A DNA stretch of 64,000 nt from Stenotrophomonas raiganjensis (SeqCode). GTDB taxonomy: Bacteria; Pseudomonadota; Gammaproteobacteria; Xanthomonadales; Xanthomonadaceae. Positions 48,670 through 58,532 of the stretch are shown piece after piece. Where the stretch lies: positions 8,396 through 72,395 of the forward strand of contig NZ_JAUTXR010000109.1 in NCBI RefSeq assembly GCF_030658505.1. Direction: 5' to 3'. The notes under the pieces were generated by a model. That model had not been told where the DNA came from and did no database searches. It was given only the letters and a program-made list of their open reading frames with translations. The stretch's first letter is position 1. Every line of letters starts with the position of its first letter. The position numbers were made by a program, and so were the translations under genes.

Positions 48670-50820
48670 ATGAAACGCCCACGCCAGTTCAGTTTCAGCC
48701 GCCCGCGCGGCGGCATGTCGATCACCATGATGCTGGTCATGCTGGCATTGCTGGCGATGCTGGGCCTGATCGAAATCGGCTATCTGTTCTGGGCCAAGCG
48801 AGACGCGCAGAAGGTCGCTGACCTGGCCGCACTGGCCGGTGCGCAGCGGCTGGAGCTGTGCACCTCGGACAACAGCGACAACAGCGCAGCGCGGCAAAGC
48901 GCGATCACCCAGAACAAGTTCGCAGGCACCCTGCAGATCCGCTGCGGCAACTGGAGCGCTGCACGCGGCACGCCGAACCGCTTCGTCACCACCGTGGATG
49001 CGAGCAATCCGCGCAATGCCGTGCAGGTGATCGCGCAACGCAGCGTGCTGCCGTTCTTCGGCCAGAACACCCGCCTGCCCACCGTCAGCGTGGAAGCCGT
49101 GGCTCGCCGCTCGGAACCCACGGCCGTGTTCGCGGTGGGTTCGCAGCTGCTGCGCACCAACGGCGACTCGGTCCTGCTGTCGACCCTGCGCCTGGTGGGC
49201 CTGGATGTCACCAATGCCACCGTGCTCTCCTATGACGGCCTGGCCCAGGCCAACATCACTCCGTCGGGCCTGCTCAAGGCGTTGAACATCCCGGTCAGTG
49301 CCAATCTCAGCGTGGCCGACTTCAACCGGCTGCTGTCGGTCAACAAGATCTCGCTGGCACAGCTGGTCGATGCCACCGCTACCGTGGTCGGTCGCGATAC
49401 CACCGTGGGCGTGCAGCTGCGCGCCCTGTCCGACCTGGTCGCCACCCAGCTGGACATCAACAAGCTCAACATCGTGCTCGGCAGCCAGTCCGGCGGCGGC
49501 GGCCTGTTCGCCGAAGTCGTATCGCCGGATGGCACCGTCGGCAGCGCACTGGAAACCAAGGTCAACGTCCTCAACCTGATCAGCACCGCCATCTCCATCG
49601 CCAACGATGGCAACGGTGTGGCAGTGAAGGGACTGGACCTGCTGGGCATCAACATCCAGGCCGGCGTGGTCGAGCCACCCTCGATCGCCATCGGCGGCGT
49701 CGGCACGCGTGCGTACAACGCGCAGGTGCGGCTGATGGTGGATGTGGACAGCAACAACCTGTTCGCGCTGGGGCCGCTGCTGAATCTGCTCGGCACGCGC
49801 CTGCACCTGCCGCTGCATGTCGATGTCGCCAACGCGATGGGCACGCTGACCAGCATCCAGTGCGGTGCCAGTCCGCCCAAGGCCACCATCCAGGTCGATT
49901 CATCGGTGCTGCGCGCCTGTGTCGGCAACGTCGATCCCACGCAGCGCTTTTCCAAGAGCAATGTCTGTGATGCGACCCTGCAGAACGAGCAGCTGCTGAA
50001 GCTGCTCGGGCAACCCTTGATCAACGACAGGATCACCCTGCCGGCGCTGACCAGCTCGCAGAACCTGACCCTGGCCGCCGGCGAGACCGGCTCGACCCGG
50101 ATCAACCCGCTGGCACTGGGCAATGCCGTATCGGACCTGGTCAATGAACTGCTGCGCGTGCTGTCGGGCATGCTCAGCTCACCCAAGCAGGGCATGAGCG
50201 CCAACGACACCGCCAAGGCACTGGCCGACCGCTACCTGCAGGCGGCATTTCCCACGGGCGGGCGCTACAACGTCGATCAGGTCATCCCGTTGCTGCGCGA
50301 TGGCGATCCGTCGCGCAACCTCGCGCCGTTGGGCAACTGGACGGTGAAGAACGGCGTGCCCAAGCCCTGCCTGCTGGGCCTGACCACCTGCTGGGAAGAC
50401 GGCTCGGTGTGGACCGGCTACAAGACGACCGTCACCGGACAGGGCCTGGGCCTGCTTGATGGCCTGCTGGGCTCGCTGGTCGGCGGCCTGCTGATCAACC
50501 GCTGCGACAGCCTGCTCGGCAACCTGATCGACTACAACGGCTGCGTGCGCAACAACCTGGCCTCCTACATCCAGACCGCGCCGGCCGGCTTCCTCGATGG
50601 CGCCGGTGGAACCGGCGTCACCAACCCGGACGGCAGCGTGAGCTGCAGCGGCCTGCTGTGCACGCTGCTGAAGCCGATCCTGGCCGCGCTGCGCCCCGTG
50701 CTCAACAGCGTCGGCACCCTGCTGACCAACCTGCTGGCCAGCGTACTGGGCCTGGAACTGGGGCGGACCGACGTCAACGTGCAGTCGATCCAGTGCAGCG
50801 CCGCACAGCTGGTCTATTGA
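48670..50820 (+). CDS. tadG: TadG-type protein, large
   Basis: 716 residues. The N-terminus is TadE/G-like: a basic stretch, then SITMMLVMLALLAMLGLIEI and the acidic AKRDAQKVADLAALAGAQRL. The remaining 650 residues are periplasmic or extracellular, with many Leu/Gly/Asn strand segments (SVDSNNLFALGPLL-like repeats) and several paired cysteines. No von Willebrand A motif is obvious, unlike many TadG proteins. It is last in the operon and is followed by a hairpin. Perhaps it forms a tip or anchor component; this is inferred from its position and leader only. Confidence 0.8.
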   Translation: MKRPRQFSFSRPRGGMSITMMLVMLALLAMLGLIEIGYLFWAKRDAQKVADLAALAGAQRLELCTSDNSDNSAARQSAITQNKFAGTLQIRCGNWSAARGTPNRFVTTVDASNPRNAVQVIAQRSVLPFFGQNTRLPTVSVEAVARRSEPTAVFAVGSQLLRTNGDSVLLSTLRLVGLDVTNATVLSYDGLAQANITPSGLLKALNIPVSANLSVADFNRLLSVNKISLAQLVDATATVVGRDTTVGVQLRALSDLVATQLDINKLNIVLGSQSGGGGLFAEVVSPDGTVGSALETKVNVLNLISTAISIANDGNGVAVKGLDLLGINIQAGVVEPPSIAIGGVGTRAYNAQVRLMVDVDSNNLFALGPLLNLLGTRLHLPLHVDVANAMGTLTSIQCGASPPKATIQVDSSVLRACVGNVDPTQRFSKSNVCDATLQNEQLLKLLGQPLINDRITLPALTSSQNLTLAAGETGSTRINPLALGNAVSDLVNELLRVLSGMLSSPKQGMSANDTAKALADRYLQAAFPTGGRYNVDQVIPLLRDGDPSRNLAPLGNWTVKNGVPKPCLLGLTTCWEDGSVWTGYKTTVTGQGLGLLDGLLGSLVGGLLINRCDSLLGNLIDYNGCVRNNLASYIQTAPAGFLDGAGGTGVTNPDGSVSCSGLLCTLLKPILAALRPVLNSVGTLLTNLLASVLGLELGRTDVNVQSIQCSAAQLVY

Positions 50821-50828
50821 CCCGTGAC

Positions 50829-50848
50829 GGGCGCCCTTGGCGGCGCCC
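50829..50848. terminator. Hairpin after the Tad operon
   Basis: GGGCGCC-CTTGGC-GGCGCCC, a 7-bp GC stem starting 8 bases after the tadG stop, without a U-tract. It may terminate or attenuate read-through toward the next gene. Confidence 0.5.
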
Positions 50849-50919
50849 GCGCCCATGCTAGACTCGCGGCGGGGAACCACCTTCAACTCAACCCACACTC
50901 ATCCGTGGATGGTCTAGAC

Positions 50920-51633
50920 ATGCGAGAAACTTCAGGGGGCGCGGTCTTCGCCCGGCACGCGCGCGGCGCGGCACTGCTGGCCGTGGCCATGATGCTGGTG
51001 GCGCCGGTGGCGATGGCTGCCCGTGCTGACCGCGAAGCCGCCGCAGAGCCGGCCACGCGTACTGCACCGGTGGTGCGCAACACGGTAGACGAGCTCAAGC
51101 AGCTGATGGATGCGCGCCAGCTGACCGAGCTGCGCACGACCTACAACGGCAACTACGGCGCCAGCCTGCTGTTCAACGCCAATACCCTGACCTACTACGT
51201 TGCCCTGTTCCAGGAGAAGAACTTCTGGCGGGTAATCAAGACCGACGCCGTGGACAACGCCGAGCGTGTCTACCGCACCTTTGCCCAGCAGTCGGAGCAG
51301 CTGGCCCAGGTCTACATCGACACCACCCGCCTGGAAGCCGGCAAGCGCTACACCGAGCGCCTGGTCGCCTACAACGAGGAACGCCTGCGCACCCTGCAGC
51401 AGGAAATGGAACAGCAGCAGGCGCAGTCGGCCCAGGTCAGCGCGGCCCTGCAGCAGGCCCAGCAGCAGGCGGTCAGCCTGAGCAGCGACGTGCAGAGCAC
51501 CAACAGCCAGCTGGACGCCCTGCAGCGCCGCATCCAGATCCTGCAGGCCGAACAGGGCAACCCGGAGCTGAGCCTGCCCAAGCCGGACAGCATGCCCTCG
51601 CCGGCACCGGCGGCGGCCAGCGACGGTCGCTGA
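50920..51633 (+). CDS. DUF2968-type exported coiled-coil protein
   Basis: 237 residues. Signal peptide about 1-34 (ending VAMAARA). A globular segment follows ([40 protein letters not shown]), then a long glutamine-rich coiled coil ([20 protein letters not shown] to [15 protein letters not shown]) and a proline-rich tail. The pattern matches DUF2968 proteins of unknown function. It is probably periplasmic. It follows the Tad operon after about 100 bases and a hairpin, so a link to the pilus is uncertain. Confidence 0.78.
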   Translation: MRETSGGAVFARHARGAALLAVAMMLVAPVAMAARADREAAAEPATRTAPVVRNTVDELKQLMDARQLTELRTTYNGNYGASLLFNANTLTYYVALFQEKNFWRVIKTDAVDNAERVYRTFAQQSEQLAQVYIDTTRLEAGKRYTERLVAYNEERLRTLQQEMEQQQAQSAQVSAALQQAQQQAVSLSSDVQSTNSQLDALQRRIQILQAEQGNPELSLPKPDSMPSPAPAAASDGR

Positions 51634-51654
51634 GGCCCAGCACCCGGTATTTCC

Positions 51655-51680
51655 ACAACGGCGCCCTTGGGCGCCGTTGT
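51655..51680. terminator. Strong hairpin between convergent genes
   Basis: ACAACGGCGCCC-TT-GGGCGCCGTTGT, a perfect 12-bp stem with a 2-base loop, followed by CGTTTCC. It lies between the DUF2968 gene and the convergent DUF4124 gene and should terminate both. Confidence 0.85.
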
Positions 51681-51700
51681 CGTTTCCAGCATTACCGGAT

Positions 51701-52096
51701 TCAGCGGCAGGCGTCGTACACCGCGTCATCCAGTTGGCGGCGTTGCACGAAGTCCAGGCGCTTGGCCCTGGCCAGCACGTTTCCGCGCTGTTGCCGCGCC
51801 CGCTCACAGGCAGTGGGATCGGTGCTGATGGGTATCAGCGCGGCCTGTGCGCGGCCCGAACGCATGGCGCGCGATGGCGCGGGCACCGTGCTGCCCGCCC
51901 TGACTGCCCTGGGCGCCGGGTCGCGCGACAGGGACGCCTCCACCGGCACCTCCCAGCGCCACTCCGCCCGTCCCTGGCAGGGTGTCTGCTGATACACCGC
52001 ATGCGGTCCATCCACGCACTTGTAGACATTGGTCTGCGCGTGCACCGCCGTCACCAGCAGCAGGCCCAGCAGCGGGCTGCATCGCATTCTCGGCAT
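51701..52096 (-). CDS. DUF4124-type small exported protein
   Basis: 131 residues. Signal peptide about 1-20 ([13 protein letters not shown]), then the compact cysteine pair [18 protein letters not shown], typical of DUF4124 proteins, and a basic helical C-terminus with two more cysteines ([19 protein letters not shown]). AGGAG six bases before the ATG at 52096 decides the start. Periplasmic; function unknown. Confidence 0.75.
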   Translation of the reverse strand: MPRMRCSPLLGLLLVTAVHAQTNVYKCVDGPHAVYQQTPCQGRAEWRWEVPVEASLSRDPAPRAVRAGSTVPAPSRAMRSGRAQAALIPISTDPTACERARQQRGNVLARAKRLDFVQRRQLDDAVYDACR

Positions 52097-52233
52097 CGCG
52101 GGCTCCTAGACCAGGCTGCCGCCATCGTCGCCGCGGTGGCCGCTTCATGCCAGAGCGATATGCGTCACAGCCCGGGCAATCCAGCACAGCCGTGCAAGCC
52201 GTCCGATGTGCGCTGCGATGTACTGCCGAAGGC

Positions 52234-52251
52234 ACTGGCACCGCTGCCAGT
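52234..52251. promoter_or_regulatory. Perfect 7-bp dyad upstream of the hydrolase
   Basis: ACTGGCA-CCGC-TGCCAGT, ending 31 bases before the hydrolase ATG. It could be an operator or a leader hairpin. Nothing else is recognised in 52097-52282. Confidence 0.4.
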
Positions 52252-52282
52252 ACCTTCCCTCCCTTCCTCCAAGGAACCTGCA

Positions 52283-53107
52283 ATGAGCAATTACGTCACC
52301 GTCGCCGATGGCGCCCGCATTTTCTACAAGGATTGGGGCAACGGCCAGCCGATCGTGTTCGCACACGGCTGGCCACTGTCCTCCGATGCCTGGGACCCGC
52401 AGATGCTGTTCATGGGCCAGAACGGCTACCGCGTGATCGCCCACGACCGCCGCAGCCACGGCCGTTCCAGCCAGACCTGGGACGGCAACAACATGGACAC
52501 CTACGCCGACGACCTCGCCGCGGTCATCGACGCGCTGGACCTGCAGGACGCGATCCTGGTCGGCCACTCCACCGGCGGCGGCGAAGTGGCCCACTACATC
52601 GGCCGCCACGGCAGCACGCGCGTGGCCAAGGTGGTGCTGGTCGGCGCCGTGCCGCCGCTGATGCTGAAGACCGACACCAATCCGGCCGGCACCCCGCTGG
52701 AGGTCTTCGACGGCATCCGCAAAGGTACCGGCGGCGACCGTTCGCAGTTCTTCAAGGATCTGACCACGCCGTTCTTCGGTGCCAATCGCGACGGCAACGC
52801 GGTTACCCAGGGCATGCGCGATGCGTTCTGGCTGCAGGGCATGCTCGGCGGCGTCAAGGGCCAGTACGACTGCGTGCACGAATTCTCGGAGGTGGACTAC
52901 ACCGAGGATCTGAAGAAGATCGATGTGCCCGCGCTGGTGGTGCATGGCGACGACGATCAGATCGTCCCGTTCGATGCCTCGGCCAAGCTGTCCTCGCAGA
53001 TCATCAAGGATGCCGAACTGAAGGTGTACGCCGGTGCGCCGCACGGCCTGACCGTCACCCACGCCGACCAGTTCAACGCCGACCTGCTGGCGTTCGCGCG
53101 CAAGTGA
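52283..53107 (+). CDS. Alpha/beta hydrolase, non-heme chloroperoxidase-like
   Basis: 274 residues. The nucleophile elbow [12 protein letters not shown] gives Ser96, the acid is in [13 protein letters not shown], and the histidine is in [12 protein letters not shown], so the full triad is present. The oxyanion region [13 protein letters not shown] and overall length match the cofactor-free haloperoxidase/arylesterase group. The bromoperoxidase activity reported for that group is a side reaction of an esterase or perhydrolase fold, so the true substrate is unknown. AAGGA 8 bases upstream supports the start. Monocistronic. Confidence 0.88.
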   Translation: MSNYVTVADGARIFYKDWGNGQPIVFAHGWPLSSDAWDPQMLFMGQNGYRVIAHDRRSHGRSSQTWDGNNMDTYADDLAAVIDALDLQDAILVGHSTGGGEVAHYIGRHGSTRVAKVVLVGAVPPLMLKTDTNPAGTPLEVFDGIRKGTGGDRSQFFKDLTTPFFGANRDGNAVTQGMRDAFWLQGMLGGVKGQYDCVHEFSEVDYTEDLKKIDVPALVVHGDDDQIVPFDASAKLSSQIIKDAELKVYAGAPHGLTVTHADQFNADLLAFARK

Positions 53108-53148
53108 GGCACCGCGGCGGCGCCGCAACGGTGCCGCCGCCCCCTTCG

Positions 53149-53222
53149 GTAGTGCCGGCCGCTGGCCGGCAACCCGATCAATCCATCGCGATCCTGCCCA
53201 GCCGACCAGCGGCCGGCTCTAC
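53149..53222. repeat. SMAG-type REP inverted dimer
   Basis: GTAGTGCCGGCCGCTGGCCG heads the first unit (53149-53171). The facing unit ends GCGGCCGGCTCTAC at 53222. It lies between the convergent hydrolase and MFS genes, in the typical bidirectional-terminator position. Confidence 0.82.
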
Positions 53223-53232
53223 CAGCGATGGG

Positions 53233-54879
53233 TCAGATGTCGGTGTGGTGATGTGGCACGGAGGCGGGCAGCGGGTCATGCCCCCCGACGAAGTGGCGTA
53301 CCACCGGTGCACGCTCACCGCGATGCAGCCCGCGCAGCACTTCCTGGATCGCCTTGTCATCGGCAGTGATGCGTTCGTGCTGGCGCAGATGCTCCAGCCA
53401 CGACGGGGTCACGAAATACTCCAGGTGGATGCCCGGGCTGGCCACGTCCTCCACAACACCCCAGACCACCGCGCCATCGCGGCGGCGGATCGTGCCCAGC
53501 GCGCGCATCTGTGCCTGGAATGCAGTGCGATCTGCGGCGTCGATGCGGTACTCGATGGTGACCAGCACCGGGCCGCGATCGTTCGACACCGGCACCGACA
53601 GTTCCGGAGCCGGCCAGTGCCCGGCAGGTCGCAGGTTGAGGTCTTCGGTGCCAGCGATGCGCACCCGCCAGACCAGCAGTCCACCGATCACCGCGCCTGC
53701 CGCTGCCACCAGCAGCGCCAGCTCCGGCGAGGTGCGCTGCGCCAGCGCGCCCCAGCTCAGGCCACCGGCCGCCATGCCCGCCGAGAACACCATGATGTAC
53801 AGCGCCAGCGCACGTGCACGCACCCACGCAGGCACCGCGGTCTGCGCGGCGATCTGCAGCGACGACAGCACAGTGATCCAGGCAAAGCCGTTGACCAGCA
53901 TGACCAGCGGCAGCACATACCAGCTGCGGGTCAGCGCCAGCCCGACCAGGCTCAAGCCCAGCGACAGCGTGGCCAGCAGCACCAGCAGATCGCGGTCCAG
54001 CTGCGCGCGCAGCTTCGGCAGCAGCAACGCACCGCCCACTGCGCCGATCCCGATGCAGCCCAGCAGCATGCCGTACTGCCCCGCCCCACCCTGCATCTGC
54101 CCACGCACCACCACGGGCAACAGCGCGTTCATTGCCGCGGCGAAGAAGAAGAAGCCGACCGACTTGATCAGCACCGCCTGCAGCCGTCCGGCACGGCTCG
54201 CGTAGCGCAGGCCCGCTTTCAATCCGGCACCAAAGCCTTCCGGCGGCAAGCTCGACTGCTTTGGGTCGCGCTTCCAACCCCACACCACGAACAGCATCGC
54301 GGCGAAGGTGATGGCATTGAAGCCGAACGCCCAGACCGCGCCCAGCTGGGCGACGATCACGCCGCCGATGGCCGGGCCGATCGAACGGGCGATATTGATG
54401 CCGATCGAGTTCAGCGCCACCGCCGAGGCCAGCATCGGCTGCGGCACCAGTTCAGAGACGATGGCGGCCTGCGCGGGCATTGCCATCGCCGCACCGCAGC
54501 CCATGCAGAAGGTCAGCAGCACCAGCAACTGCGGGGTCAGCAGGTCCATCGCGGTCAACGCTGCCATCGCAGCGGCCACCAGCAGCATCCAGCCCTGGGT
54601 CACCAACAGGTACTTCCGGCGATCGACGATGTCGGCCAGCGTGCCGGCAGCGAGCGCCAGCAGCACGATCGGCACCGTGGTGGCCGACTGCACCAGCGCC
54701 ACCATCAGCGGCGATCCCGTGCGTTCGGCCATCACCCAGGCGGCGGCAACGTCATTGACCCAGGTACCGATGTTGCTGGCCAGGATCGCCAGCCAGATCG
54801 AACGGAACATCCGGATCTTCAGCGGGGACCAGGCCCCTGCGGCCTGTACGGGGGGTTGCGACGCGGTTGCGTTCACCAT
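53233..54879 (-). CDS. MFS exporter (MFS_3/EntS-like) with C-terminal ABM-like domain
   Basis: 548 residues. About 12 membrane helices (residues 15 to about 415), opening IWLAILASNIGTWVNDVAAA, with the family loop LADIVDRRKYLLV. A soluble C-terminal domain of about 100 residues (LVTIEYRIDAADRTAFQAQM, SPGIHLEYFVTPSWLEHLRQ) has the look of a dimeric monooxygenase-like ferredoxin fold, which this exporter subfamily often carries. EntS-type proteins export siderophores and drugs. GGAG lies 7 bases before the ATG at 54879 and only one base before the ATG at 54885, so 54879 is the better start. Last gene of the operon, overlapping the porin gene by 7 bases. Confidence 0.88.
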   Translation of the reverse strand: MVNATASQPPVQAAGAWSPLKIRMFRSIWLAILASNIGTWVNDVAAAWVMAERTGSPLMVALVQSATTVPIVLLALAAGTLADIVDRRKYLLVTQGWMLLVAAAMAALTAMDLLTPQLLVLLTFCMGCGAAMAMPAQAAIVSELVPQPMLASAVALNSIGINIARSIGPAIGGVIVAQLGAVWAFGFNAITFAAMLFVVWGWKRDPKQSSLPPEGFGAGLKAGLRYASRAGRLQAVLIKSVGFFFFAAAMNALLPVVVRGQMQGGAGQYGMLLGCIGIGAVGGALLLPKLRAQLDRDLLVLLATLSLGLSLVGLALTRSWYVLPLVMLVNGFAWITVLSSLQIAAQTAVPAWVRARALALYIMVFSAGMAAGGLSWGALAQRTSPELALLVAAAGAVIGGLLVWRVRIAGTEDLNLRPAGHWPAPELSVPVSNDRGPVLVTIEYRIDAADRTAFQAQMRALGTIRRRDGAVVWGVVEDVASPGIHLEYFVTPSWLEHLRQHERITADDKAIQEVLRGLHRGERAPVVRHFVGGHDPLPASVPHHHTDI

Positions 54880-56159
54880 TGCCATGCTCCAACGATCGAG
54901 GCGAACAGCGTGTCCTGGCCTCCAGCCTGCTTCAGTGCAGGACCGGCATCGACCCAGGCCAGCTGCAGCTGCCATTGCCAGTGTTCGCTGGCCTGCCAGC
55001 GGGTTTCGGATTTGTACTGATTCCCGATGCGGCGCGCGCCGCCGGCGCTGCCCGGCAACGCCACCAGCGGTGCCGGCGTGGTGTAGACGGCATCGGCGCG
55101 CCGATGCTTCCACGCCATCTGTACGCCCAGCTCCGTCGTCACCGCGTCGTGCAGGCGCAGGGTCAGGGTGGGCTGGATGTCCATCAGGTTGGCCGGGGCC
55201 AGCAGGCTGGCCTCGCTGAAATAGGCCGACTTCGGAAACAAGGCGTTGAAGGTTCCCAGGCGACCGTCATGCAGGTTGCCATCGCCACTGGCGATATCGG
55301 CCTTCAGCCCCAGCCGCGGTTGCAGCGGCAGGTCCGTCCAGCGCCACCCTGTATCGGTCGCCAGCGTCCAGGCGCGGATATCGAGCGTGCCGGCGGTCGT
55401 CCGCAGTTCACCGCCCTGCGCCACCAGCTCACTGTTCCAGTCCAGTGCACCGGCCTGGCCGAACCAGCGCGTGCCCAGGGTCTGCCGACGTTCGGCACCC
55501 ACACCCGCGGCGAAGCGCGCGCCGTCGCGGCGGTAGTCCAGCAGGTACATATCCCACTGTCCCGCACCCTGTCCACGTGCCGTGGTGGCATAGGCACCCC
55601 ACAGGTGGGCGCCGTGTTCGCCGCGGTCGTCGAAGGCCCCCGGTCGGTTCTCCAGCGGCCGCAGCGCCATCAGATCCAGCGTGCCGAAGCGGCTTTTCCA
55701 GCCCAGACGCGCACCGTCGAAGGCCAGGCGGATGTTCGGCCCATCACGCACCGACAGCAGCCGCGAGCTGCCAAAGCCGGCTTCCTGCCGTCCCAGCTGC
55801 AGATGGAACGCGCCCTGCTGCCAGCGCCAATACGCCTGCTGCACATCCAGCGCGCTGCGGTCGGTGCGGCCCGGGCCGCCGGCCTTGCCACTTTCACCAT
55901 GCACACCCAGCTGCAGCTTCGCCTGCCAGGTCTCTTCCACATAGGTGGCCGAGGCCAGCGCGCGCAGCAGGCCATAGCCATCCTCGCCACCACCAATGCC
56001 GAACCGGCTCGGGTCGTAGTACAGCCCACGCACGCGCAGCGATGCATCCAGCTGCAATTGGCCGTCACCGACGTCGCTGCAGCGGCCACCCTCGCAGGCC
56101 AGCGCCAGCGATGGCGCGGTGGCCAGCAACACCAGGCTCAGAACGCGAAGCACGAGCAT
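54873..56159 (-). CDS. AlgE-like (alginate export family) outer-membrane porin
   Basis: 428 residues. Signal peptide about 1-21 (APSLALA), then a predicted 16-18-strand beta-barrel with alternating motifs such as YWRWQQGAFHLQLGRQEAGF and WDMYLLDYRRDGARFAAGVG, ending in an aromatic residue (VGAWQW). Family members form outer-membrane channels; despite the name most do not export alginate, and no alginate genes are present here. Together with the hydrolytic enzymes in the same operon, it could admit or release the operon substrate. It overlaps the amidohydrolase gene by 22 bases. Confidence 0.82.
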   Translation of the reverse strand: MLVLRVLSLVLLATAPSLALACEGGRCSDVGDGQLQLDASLRVRGLYYDPSRFGIGGGEDGYGLLRALASATYVEETWQAKLQLGVHGESGKAGGPGRTDRSALDVQQAYWRWQQGAFHLQLGRQEAGFGSSRLLSVRDGPNIRLAFDGARLGWKSRFGTLDLMALRPLENRPGAFDDRGEHGAHLWGAYATTARGQGAGQWDMYLLDYRRDGARFAAGVGAERRQTLGTRWFGQAGALDWNSELVAQGGELRTTAGTLDIRAWTLATDTGWRWTDLPLQPRLGLKADIASGDGNLHDGRLGTFNALFPKSAYFSEASLLAPANLMDIQPTLTLRLHDAVTTELGVQMAWKHRRADAVYTTPAPLVALPGSAGGARRIGNQYKSETRWQASEHWQWQLQLAWVDAGPALKQAGGQDTLFASIVGAWQW

Positions 56160-58108
56160 CCCATCGCGCCCCAGAACGCGGTCAGGTCATTGGTCGGTGC
56201 TGCATGCTGCGCGGCATGTCCGTGCGCGCCATGCGTACTGCAGGCCACACCGTGATGGTGGCGATGCGCGGCGGCCAACCCGGTGGCGGTACCGCCGACG
56301 TGATAGCCGCCGAACCGGTTGACCGGCGACCAGTTGGGCATCGCCGGCGGCAGCTGCGGCGCAAGCCCGGCATAGTCGGCGTCGGCATGCACGATGCGGC
56401 CGCCGACCACGGTCAACACGCTGGTGATGTCGGCGATCTGCGCGTCATCCACGCGGAAGAAGTCGGCCGAGAGCAGGATGAAGTCGGCCAGCTGGCCGGC
56501 CTTCAGTGTGCCCTTCACCGCTTCGTCGCCGGAGAACCAGGCGCTGCCCTGGGTCCACAGGCGCAGCGCCTGCTCGCGTTCGAGCAGGTTCTCATCGCCA
56601 TACAGGGCCAGCCCGCCCACGGTGCACCCGGTCACCAGCCAGGACAACGCCACCCACGGGTTGTAGCTGGCCACGCGGGTGGCATCGGTACCGGCACCGA
56701 CCGGCACGCCTTCGGCCAGCATGCGCTTGACCGGCGGCGTATGCCGCGCGGCCTGTACGCCGTAGCGCTCGACGAAGGCCTCGCCCTGGTAGGCCATGCG
56801 GTGCTGCACGGCGATACCCCCACCCAGCGCGCGGATGCGCTCGATGTTGCGCGGGGTGATGGTCTCGGCGTGGTCGATGAACCAGTGCAGGCCATCGAAC
56901 GGCACCTCGCGGTTGACCTGTTCGTACACATCCAGGATGCGGGTGATGCTCTCGTCGTAGGTGGCGTGGATGCGGAACGGCCAGCGCTTCTCGACCAGAA
57001 GCTTCACCACGTCGTGCAGTTCGGGCTCCAGCTCCGGCGGCAGTTCCGGGCGGGGCTCGTTGAACAGTTCGAAGTCGGCGGCGGAGAACACCAGCATCTC
57101 GCCGGCACCGTTGTGGCGCAGCAGGTCATCGCCCTGGCGCGGCTGCAGGATCTCGCTCCAGCCACGGAAGTCATCCACTTCCCTGCCCTTGTTCTGGGTG
57201 AACAGGTTGTAGGCAATGCGCACCGTCAGCTGGTCATCGCGGTGCAGCTGCTCGATGACCTGGTAATCCTCGGGATAGTTCTGGAAGCCACCGCCGGCGT
57301 CGATCACCGAGGTGATGCCAAGCCGGTTCAGTTCGCGCATGAAGTGGCGCGTCGAGTTCGCCTGGTACTCGATCGGCAGGCGCGGTCCCTTGGCCAGCGT
57401 GGCGTACAGGATCAGCGCGTTGGGCTTGGCCAGCAGCAGCCCGGTCGGGTTGCCCAGCGAATCGCGCACGATCTGCCCGCCCGGCGGATCCGGCGTGTCC
57501 TTGGTGTAGCCGCAGGCGCGCAGCGCGGCGCGGTTGAGCAGCGCGCGGTCATACAGGTGCAGCAGGAACACCGGCGTATCCGGCGCGATGTCGTTGAGCT
57601 CCTGCAGCGTCGGCAGGCGCTTCTCGTTGAACTGCGCAGCGGTGAAGCCACCGACCACGCGGACCCATTGCGGCGCGGGAGTACGGTCTACCTGGGCCTT
57701 CAGCATGTCGAGGGCGTCGCCCAGCGAGCGCAGGCCGTCCCAGCGCAGTTCCAGGTTGTAGTTCAGGCCACCGCGGATGAGGTGGGTATGGCTGTCGTTG
57801 AGGCCGGGCAGAAGGCGCCGGCCCTGCGCATCGATCAGGGTCGCTTCGTTGCCCCAGCCACGCATGACCTCCTCGTCGCTGCCGACGGCGACGATGCGGC
57901 CTTCCTGCACAGCCAGCGCCTGCGCATGAGGCTGCTGTGGGTCGAGGGTGGTAATGCGGGCATTGCGGATGACCAGCGTGCTCATGCGGCGCTCCTTGGA
58001 AGTGGAATCGAGTGCAGCACCGGCGCGACCGGCCAAGCCGAGCGCAACAGCAGCGCCGCTGGCCAGCACCACGTTGCGGCGGCCGAGGTTGAGGGGATCG
58101 TGACTCAT
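56138..58108 (-). CDS. Exported YtcJ-like amidohydrolase
   Basis: 656 residues. The N-terminus carries a twin-arginine type signal (LGRRNVVLASGAAVALGLAG). The metal-dependent amidohydrolase domain follows: an edge strand with MSTLVIRNARITTLDPQQP, the first metal histidines in NDSHTHLIRG, a later His in FRIHATYDES, one in WFIDHAETI, and the Asp in VPVGAGTDATRVAS. Such enzymes hydrolyse amide or ester bonds of cyclic and formylated compounds; the substrate is unknown. A histidine-rich tail (HRHHHGVACSTHGAHGHAAQ) closes the protein. It overlaps doxX by 4 bases. Confidence 0.88.
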   Translation of the reverse strand: MSHDPLNLGRRNVVLASGAAVALGLAGRAGAALDSTSKERRMSTLVIRNARITTLDPQQPHAQALAVQEGRIVAVGSDEEVMRGWGNEATLIDAQGRRLLPGLNDSHTHLIRGGLNYNLELRWDGLRSLGDALDMLKAQVDRTPAPQWVRVVGGFTAAQFNEKRLPTLQELNDIAPDTPVFLLHLYDRALLNRAALRACGYTKDTPDPPGGQIVRDSLGNPTGLLLAKPNALILYATLAKGPRLPIEYQANSTRHFMRELNRLGITSVIDAGGGFQNYPEDYQVIEQLHRDDQLTVRIAYNLFTQNKGREVDDFRGWSEILQPRQGDDLLRHNGAGEMLVFSAADFELFNEPRPELPPELEPELHDVVKLLVEKRWPFRIHATYDESITRILDVYEQVNREVPFDGLHWFIDHAETITPRNIERIRALGGGIAVQHRMAYQGEAFVERYGVQAARHTPPVKRMLAEGVPVGAGTDATRVASYNPWVALSWLVTGCTVGGLALYGDENLLEREQALRLWTQGSAWFSGDEAVKGTLKAGQLADFILLSADFFRVDDAQIADITSVLTVVGGRIVHADADYAGLAPQLPPAMPNWSPVNRFGGYHVGGTATGLAAAHRHHHGVACSTHGAHGHAAQHAAPTNDLTAFWGAMGCSCFAF

Positions 58109-58530
58109 GCGGAATCTCCCGGAAAGCGTTGGCCGTCCAGCGCCCAGGCGCCGGGCCCGGCCAGCGCGAGGGCCAGCAGCACCGTGGTCCACATCAACGG
58201 GTACTCACTGCCACCGCGCATCCAGAACCAGCCCTTGGGCAGGGCCAACAGCCCGGTGAAGCCGATGAAGGCGGCCGCCGCAAGCGCGGCGATGCGGGTC
58301 TGCCACCCCAGCAGCACGGCCAGCCCGGACAGCACCTGCAGCAAAGCCAACAGCAATGGCAACGGAGCCACAGCCGGCAGCCCGAAACCGCGCAGTTCGG
58401 TGGCGAAGCCGGAAAGCCCCGGGCCACCGAACCAGCCGAACAGCTTGCCCAGCGCGTGCGGCAGCAGGAATCCCCCTGCTGCCACGCGCAGCATCAGCAG
58501 CGCCAGGTCGGGGCCGTGGCCAGACAGCAT
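58105..58530 (-). CDS. DoxX-family membrane protein
   Basis: 141 residues with four membrane helices, including LLMLRVAAGGFLLPHALGKL, the family's first helix, and PLLLALLQVLSGLAVLLGWQ. DoxX-like proteins are thought to take part in quinone-linked redox processes, but most are uncharacterised. It starts 2 bases after the stop of the hydrolase gene and overlaps the amidohydrolase start by 4 bases, so all three are clearly in one operon. Confidence 0.85.
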   Translation of the reverse strand: MLSGHGPDLALLMLRVAAGGFLLPHALGKLFGWFGGPGLSGFATELRGFGLPAVAPLPLLLALLQVLSGLAVLLGWQTRIAALAAAAFIGFTGLLALPKGWFWMRGGSEYPLMWTTVLLALALAGPGAWALDGQRFPGDSA

Positions 58531-58532
58531 GC

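Noticed and set aside
54873..56159. Calling the AlgE-like porin an alginate exporter
   Set aside because: No alginate biosynthesis genes are nearby, and the family includes many channels with other roles.
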